A stretch of DNA of 64,000 bases from Bacteriovoracaceae bacterium (GTDB lineage: Bacteria; Bdellovibrionota; Bacteriovoracia; Bacteriovoracales; Bacteriovoracaceae): positions 124,001 to 188,000 of the forward strand of contig JAMPXB010000005.1 of NCBI GenBank assembly GCA_023701435.1. Reading direction: 5' to 3'. Every line of letters begins with the position of its first letter. The first letter of the stretch is position 1. Positions 60,401 to 64,000 of this stretch are shown in pieces. Under the pieces are notes generated by a model. The model saw only the letters and a list, made by a program, of their open reading frames with translations. It was not told where the DNA came from and made no database searches. The position numbers and the translations under genes were made by a program.

Positions 60401-63400
60401 ATAATTGAAGCGAGTAATACGACCAGTAGGGTCTTCAATGGATTCTAAAAGCCCATTATTATAAAAGAATGAGGTAGTTTTACCTGCAGGATCAGTCATT
60501 CCTGTAAGAAAGCCATTTTCGTAAATAAACGACTGTGTATTGCCAAAACGGTCAGAAGACGAGACATGATGTCCGTCGTTTGTATATTTTGAGACACTAC
60601 CATCTCGATGTTTTCTTTCAAAAGATCCATCTGCTAATCTTGTGACTATAGCGGTGTCATTGATATTGACGGAAGCAAATCTCGCTACACCTGTTGAGGA
60701 TAAGCCGAAGTTAACTTTTCGGATCATTTTGTTAGTTCTATCAAGATAGATGAGGTTTCCATCAACATCCACAAGGATATCCCTTGGGGAACATAGAGAA
60801 ATATTGAGTGCTCCTTTTCCTTCGGCAATATCATTGGCGACACATGTATTATTACCTAGCACGGTTTTAGCATTACCCGTCTCAAGATCTAATTGAACAA
60901 CCCTATGGTTTTCAGTATCTGCCACATAAAGAAGTCCTCTTTCGCTATCTATTGCTAATCCTTGGGGGTTACGAAAATTCATTTGACTCATCGGAGCCTG
61001 GTCTTTAAAAACGCCACCTTCAGAAATCTTTTTACCGGCGATTCTTTGGATAATTCCATCTGGGCTTATCTTTCTGATATAACCGTTTTCTGAAGCTACA
61101 TAGATGTTTCCATAACTATCTCTCGCAAGCGCATTTGGATGGTAGATGCTTGCTAGTATGGCCTTTCCACCGTCGCCATTATCAAAGGTTTGCCTTGTTC
61201 CCGCAAAGTTTTGGACATTGTTTTGGGCAATATTAATTTTTCGGATTAGGTTGTTCCCTCGATCGGCAACAAGAAATTCATCAGCGTTTATTTGAATGAT
61301 GCTTTTGGGTTGGTTGAACTGGGAAGAAGTAATTGTTCCGCCAGCGTAGCCCACAGATGGAACAGTACCGGATTGAACGTAGGCTCCATTTCCAATGACA
61401 ACACATCCTGAGGCAATTTGCCAATCGTTGTGTGTGTAGTTGTACAGAACGTTGTAGTATAGAGAAGAACCACACCCAGTTGCTGAATATTCATTACATC
61501 TAATATTTGGATTGGGGAAATTGTATGAATCAGTTAGTTTACCAATTTCACCCTTGGTATCTACTAAGCTAATAGATTTTTTTGCTCCAGCAGCAAGGGT
61601 AGTTGAAAAGTTGTTACTCAAAACAAATCTCGAATCAGTATCAACTGTTAGTATTCGACCCCCATCAACGATAGCTGATGTAGGAATAACTGCTGAGTCA
61701 CCTTTATACTTGGAGAATATGCATTTATAGTATGCCCAGTCCCCGCGAATTGTTTGATAGTATCGATTCAGGCCAATTGTGATTGGTTGATACGGAAGAC
61801 TTCCTACTGGAGAATAGCTACCATTTTCTACAACTCCAACATCTCGCTTATTTTTAAAGAGATATAATTTACCATCAGCTCCATGAGAGATGGTATTTAC
61901 GTTGCCATCTGAGTGATAGAGGGTTTCGACTGATGTTTGCAGTACATAAGGACTTAATTTACCATTAGTTTCTTCAACGACAATTTTATCAGAGTTAGGT
62001 TGTAAAATCTTTTCATTCAAGTTCAATTTCCATCCAGATCCATACTCACTATTAATCTTATTTTGAACGTAAAGATTAGTTTGAAGGGGAGGAGGAAAAA
62101 TTGCGTCCATGAGGCCACTTTGCTCACTATTATAATATTTAGTATGAGTACCCCCAAATGTTCTCTCTTTTCTTACTCGAATTCTTTGAACTGTAAGATA
62201 CTTGTACTGGAGTACATAAGTAGCATTGGCAGGGTAGGCACCACTCTCTTGGTACGACATATCGACGGAAAATGAAACAGTTGATTGCTTGGGAGGATTT
62301 GTTACATCAAAATAAAGCCAAGGAGTGCTAACATCTCCGGAAATAAATTGTGTCTTTAGATATTCAGGTCTTTGCCACGTTTCGATATAGCCATCGACTT
62401 TTACTTTTGTACCCCAGCCACCTCCAGATGCACTTACATTTCTTTTTACGTGGTACGTGGGTGTATTTATAGAATTAGTTACGAATACTGAAGGTTTGGC
62501 CCAAAGACTATTATAAGTCAGGTTAACCCCAAGGTCCTTACCGAATACTTTATAAGTAGGCAGACCAATTTGAATCTGAACAGCTCCTTCTTCATTGTAC
62601 ATCCCTGGACGATGTGACGGCGCATATTCTTCAAGTTTTAAGCCATATGGAGTAGCATAAACTTCGGAGAAGTGAGTAATTCCTTGACCTTCTTTTGTTT
62701 CAATTTTGTCACCAACTACTTCTGCAACACCATCAGGTTCCCAGTATCCAGTTTCGCTGTTCTTGGACATGATCATTAGTTCCATACCATCTGGAAACTC
62801 GTTAAGATTTGGTAGAGTCAGTTTAACTGGTTCTGAGAACGTAACTCCTGATGGTTCTAAGGCGTAGACTTCCGTTGGTTTTGAAAATTCTAGAAGATCA
62901 ATGGAAGTCTTATCCGAGGGTATCGTCATCATGTTAATTTTCTGAGGTACACCTGCTGGAAAAGTTGCTGTATGAGCAGGAATGGTGATCGTGACTCCTG
63001 GTGCGTTCACAGATGTTACTAAAACCTCTTGATCTGGAATCACTTCCGTTTCTGAACCGTCTAACAAGGTCGGCACTAAATAAATAACACGATCAAAAAC
63101 ATTTCTTTGTAAATTTCCTAGGGAAACGTTAAGAGTTAAGCGAGAGTATTTTTTGAGGCCCTGAGTATAGATTTCTGAAACTGCAGTTCCATCAATAATT
63201 ACTTTTTGGTCACCAGTAGCTGGTTTTGCAATAGCAAAAACTCCATTACCATCAGTTAATGCATATTGTCCTGTGCTTTGAATGGTTACTTTTACGCCAG
63301 GAATAGCTATGTCGTTAACATCTTTTACGATACCCGTGAAGGTTGTGTCGGCATTATAGTTAACAAGATATGATTCTGATTTATTGATTTCCGGATCGGT

Positions 63401-64000
63401 TGCAGAAAGTCTGTAACTGGACGAGTAACCTAATAGTGCTGCAAAAGAACCATCAACTTCCACTGTAGCTACTTCAGAGTTTAAAAAGCCACCTGTTATA
63501 TCAATCTCTAGACCACTCCTTGCGGCCCCGGGCAACCCTTTTACTAGGATTTGCCCATCCTTTGGCTCAAGTGAGACAAGTTCAATTCGGATAAGTTTCA
63601 AAACGATTCTGAAATCGATAGCAAATGTGGACGAATTTCCATACAAATCTGTAGCAATAATTTCAGAGGTATATTCACCTTCAACTGGGCGAGAATCTGA
63701 GATCTCAAAATTCTTAGTATTTAGAGCAGTCTCTTTACCGTCAATGATGATTTTAGAGAGAAGTTCATTGGAATTTCCCGAGACTTTGAAGTTCAAAGAG
63801 GTCAGAACTTGTCCATTATTGGGAAAAATATCAGATAAGATTGGAGGAGTTGTATCAACATAAATTGGTGGAAGATTTAGAGTTGAAGAATTTCCAGCCT
63901 CATCAATAGCCATGAAGGTTATGAAGTTCACACCTTCAGAAAGTTGAAATGGTACAGATTCTGAAAAAATACCATTAGATGCAGTCACTTCATATTGAGG
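57419..64000 (-). CDS. Giant RHS/YD-repeat, teneurin-like surface protein (5' end outside window)
   Basis: At least 2190 residues; the frame is open to the window edge. In order: Ig-like repeats (DTTPPILSDIFP), a carboxypeptidase-regulatory-like module (FTGIVKDVNDIAIPGVKVTI), a ZU5-like stretch (VTITIPAHTATFPAGVP), NHL-type propeller repeats (FLVADRGNNLIRKINI, LLYVADTENHRVVQLD), more than 20 YD repeats, and the RHS core end (YDPGLGRFLTEDP...NPINLIDPTG). About 165 variable C-terminal residues follow, with a glycine-zipper region (AGAFATGAWSGMVIGAIVGGAVGG) and an acidic end. The order resembles teneurins and Tc toxin shells. No nuclease or deaminase motif is seen in the tip. Confidence 0.93.
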   Translation of the reverse strand, partial: PQYEVTASNGIFSESVPFQLSEGVNFITFMAIDEAGNSSTLNLPPIYVDTTPPILSDIFPNNGQVLTSLNFKVSGNSNELLSKIIIDGKETALNTKNFEISDSRPVEGEYTSEIIATDLYGNSSTFAIDFRIVLKLIRIELVSLEPKDGQILVKGLPGAARSGLEIDITGGFLNSEVATVEVDGSFAALLGYSSSYRLSATDPEINKSESYLVNYNADTTFTGIVKDVNDIAIPGVKVTIQSTGQYALTDGNGVFAIAKPATGDQKVIIDGTAVSEIYTQGLKKYSRLTLNVSLGNLQRNVFDRVIYLVPTLLDGSETEVIPDQEVLVTSVNAPGVTITIPAHTATFPAGVPQKINMMTIPSDKTSIDLLEFSKPTEVYALEPSGVTFSEPVKLTLPNLNEFPDGMELMIMSKNSETGYWEPDGVAEVVGDKIETKEGQGITHFSEVYATPYGLKLEEYAPSHRPGMYNEEGAVQIQIGLPTYKVFGKDLGVNLTYNSLWAKPSVFVTNSINTPTYHVKRNVSASGGGWGTKVKVDGYIETWQRPEYLKTQFISGDVSTPWLYFDVTNPPKQSTVSFSVDMSYQESGAYPANATYVLQYKYLTVQRIRVRKERTFGGTHTKYYNSEQSGLMDAIFPPPLQTNLYVQNKINSEYGSGWKLNLNEKILQPNSDKIVVEETNGKLSPYVLQTSVETLYHSDGNVNTISHGADGKLYLFKNKRDVGVVENGSYSPVGSLPYQPITIGLNRYYQTIRGDWAYYKCIFSKYKGDSAVIPTSAIVDGGRILTVDTDSRFVLSNNFSTTLAAGAKKSISLVDTKGEIGKLTDSYNFPNPNIRCNEYSATGCGSSLYYNVLYNYTHNDWQIASGCVVIGNGAYVQSGTVPSVGYAGGTITSSQFNQPKSIIQINADEFLVADRGNNLIRKINIAQNNVQNFAGTRQTFDNGDGGKAILASIYHPNALARDSYGNIYVASENGYIRKISPDGIIQRIAGKKISEGGVFKDQAPMSQMNFRNPQGLAIDSERGLLYVADTENHRVVQLDLETGNAKTVLGNNTCVANDIAEGKGALNISLCSPRDILVDVDGNLIYLDRTNKMIRKVNFGLSSTGVARFASVNINDTAIVTRLADGSFERKHRDGSVSKYTNDGHHVSSSDRFGNTQSFIYENGFLTGMTDPAGKTTSFFYNNGLLESIEDPTGRITRFNYNGNFLASVTFPDGTNKYYQYSEDGLLQNETDQKGAKTRYLYNQWNKLSEVILPDNSSQKVVDGLGKTYVSGNYSQETKAPVNEDREIVDVYKDAKGVETHLTKDKTGVVTSITDHKDRTTTIERDLNGRPTKIVKFDGTYTEFNYNQYGDLIYKYDSAADHAESFVYNHLGLLTKFTNALGATNEVFYDQLGRATQEKDFNGNSVFKSYLPNGLLNSATNAQGNTTSFEYDDVGNLIVLTSPQEEKTSFIRDAAGNLIEKVSAKGISTLYSFDLFNRLLSVTTGVTSSTPIGDTTAYQYTLTGQLSLISDPKGNKTIFEYDSMDRMVKKISPVGQVYSLAYDESSNVIKEVDPNGNVKIFVYDESNQLIKKILPDNTYEMIYDDYGNMTAISDNDSEINFSYNKIGSKYFVTSTIASGSILPTATLSYSYNKLGYLISMGSSFGTFTYSRDNEGRLTNLKNHIGENFGFSYDSANRLIAISRPQSVSGFAFDKNSTISSITHKTGNQLLNSYAYTRDFIGNKTSLVTQSGISNWGYDSNSQLVSSTNTELPTEYQNEVFNYDSLGNRLADQFGSSAYDEKSQRLVRDWKYDYFYDNNGNLIKKTEKVINGNFVNYDYSSENQLIKVTEYKNGILIKSSDYFYDALGRRTAKVVKDFEKLNEFSRKYLYNGQDILAELDESDNTLAIYTHSSLRMDDILSADIRSKKLATTEGSYFYLKDDLGSIVDITDASGAVVQHYSYSSFGRILAIKDGNGNDITGSPLITPNFTYTGREIDSETGLYYYRARYYDPGLGRFLTEDPHPGRRASPKTFNSKYIYAANNPINLIDPTGRFFKLPRITLSKQDQQTLIKVGILIAAGYTGGLAAGAFATGAWSGMVIGAIVGGAVGGIGYEAFGVGSFKEGFIGGAIAGGIAGYRVGSSLAGRNPSAYEANEELASETDITRDALESQTDCLEGRTCSLEELEGINIDDAGRNIYNDFDTQIGIDIDKVIPK

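Noticed and set aside
57419-63000. Insertion sequences or phage genes within the large ORF
   Set aside because: One uninterrupted frame with YD and NHL repeats explains the region; the small opposite-strand frames are shadows.

Overview
The window is a low-GC (about 40-45 % by eye), gene-dense stretch of a Gram-negative chromosome. Sequence supports a flagellated, LPS-bearing cell: signal peptidase I, a heptose adenylyltransferase, an LpxH-like phosphoesterase, flagellin/FliD/FliS, and a meso-diaminopimelate type MurE (DNPR motif). It also carries an MglA GTPase with a roadblock partner and an RNase J-type nuclease. Together these point to the Bdellovibrionota, probably the Bacteriovorax/Peredibacter side. 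That placement is inference from gene content, not from a search.

Layout. 1-3.6 kb (minus): rRNA methyltransferase, MoxR ATPase, DUF58 protein and a membrane-anchored BatD-like protein. 3.7-8.2 kb: an NFACT protein with a secreted-protein gene (minus), head-to-head with mutS2 (plus). 8.2-12.7 kb: lepB/PBP/rlmE (minus), nth (plus) overlapping a CysQ-like phosphatase tail to tail, and a small unknown gene. 12.9-25.7 kb: a polytopic membrane protein, then a plus-strand run fliD-fliS-fliT-like, a GT9-like protein, an unknown, a histidine kinase, a receiver, nadK and recN; then an LpxH-like gene, a PilZ gene and flagellin on minus. 25.7-32 kb: prmA-rsmE-RDD-rfaE2-unknown (minus), then udk, an RNase J-type gene and a B-box-like protein (plus).

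32.0-54.0 kb is one colinear minus-strand block. It starts with the SRP RNA and dnaX-ybaB-recR, passes through mglB-mglA, a DksA/TraR gene and mtnP, and runs into a complete dcw cluster: rsmH-ftsL-ftsI-murE-murF-mraY-murD-ftsW-murG-murC-murB-ftsQ-like-ftsA-ftsZ. Genes there overlap or nearly touch, and four of the few non-coding gaps hold inverted repeats over or next to a start site. A terminator follows ftsZ. 54.0-64.0 kb is accessory-like: secreted proteins, a tRNA-Ser with an odd acceptor stem, a truncated tyrosine recombinase, and a giant teneurin-like RHS/YD-repeat protein (open at the window edge) whose stop overlaps the start of a small exported-protein gene.

The strongest anomalies are: a dcw-embedded MurD that has lost the P-loop lysine, the DHxD motif and the carbamylated-lysine position; a MurF with Glu where the carbamylated Lys is expected; a divergent FtsQ-like protein with a signal-peptide-like N-terminus; the RHS protein and its coupled exported partner; and a flagellar filament-assembly operon that carries a GT9-like protein and a two-component pair. 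Family assignments rest on motif recognition by eye; no database or alignment program was used.
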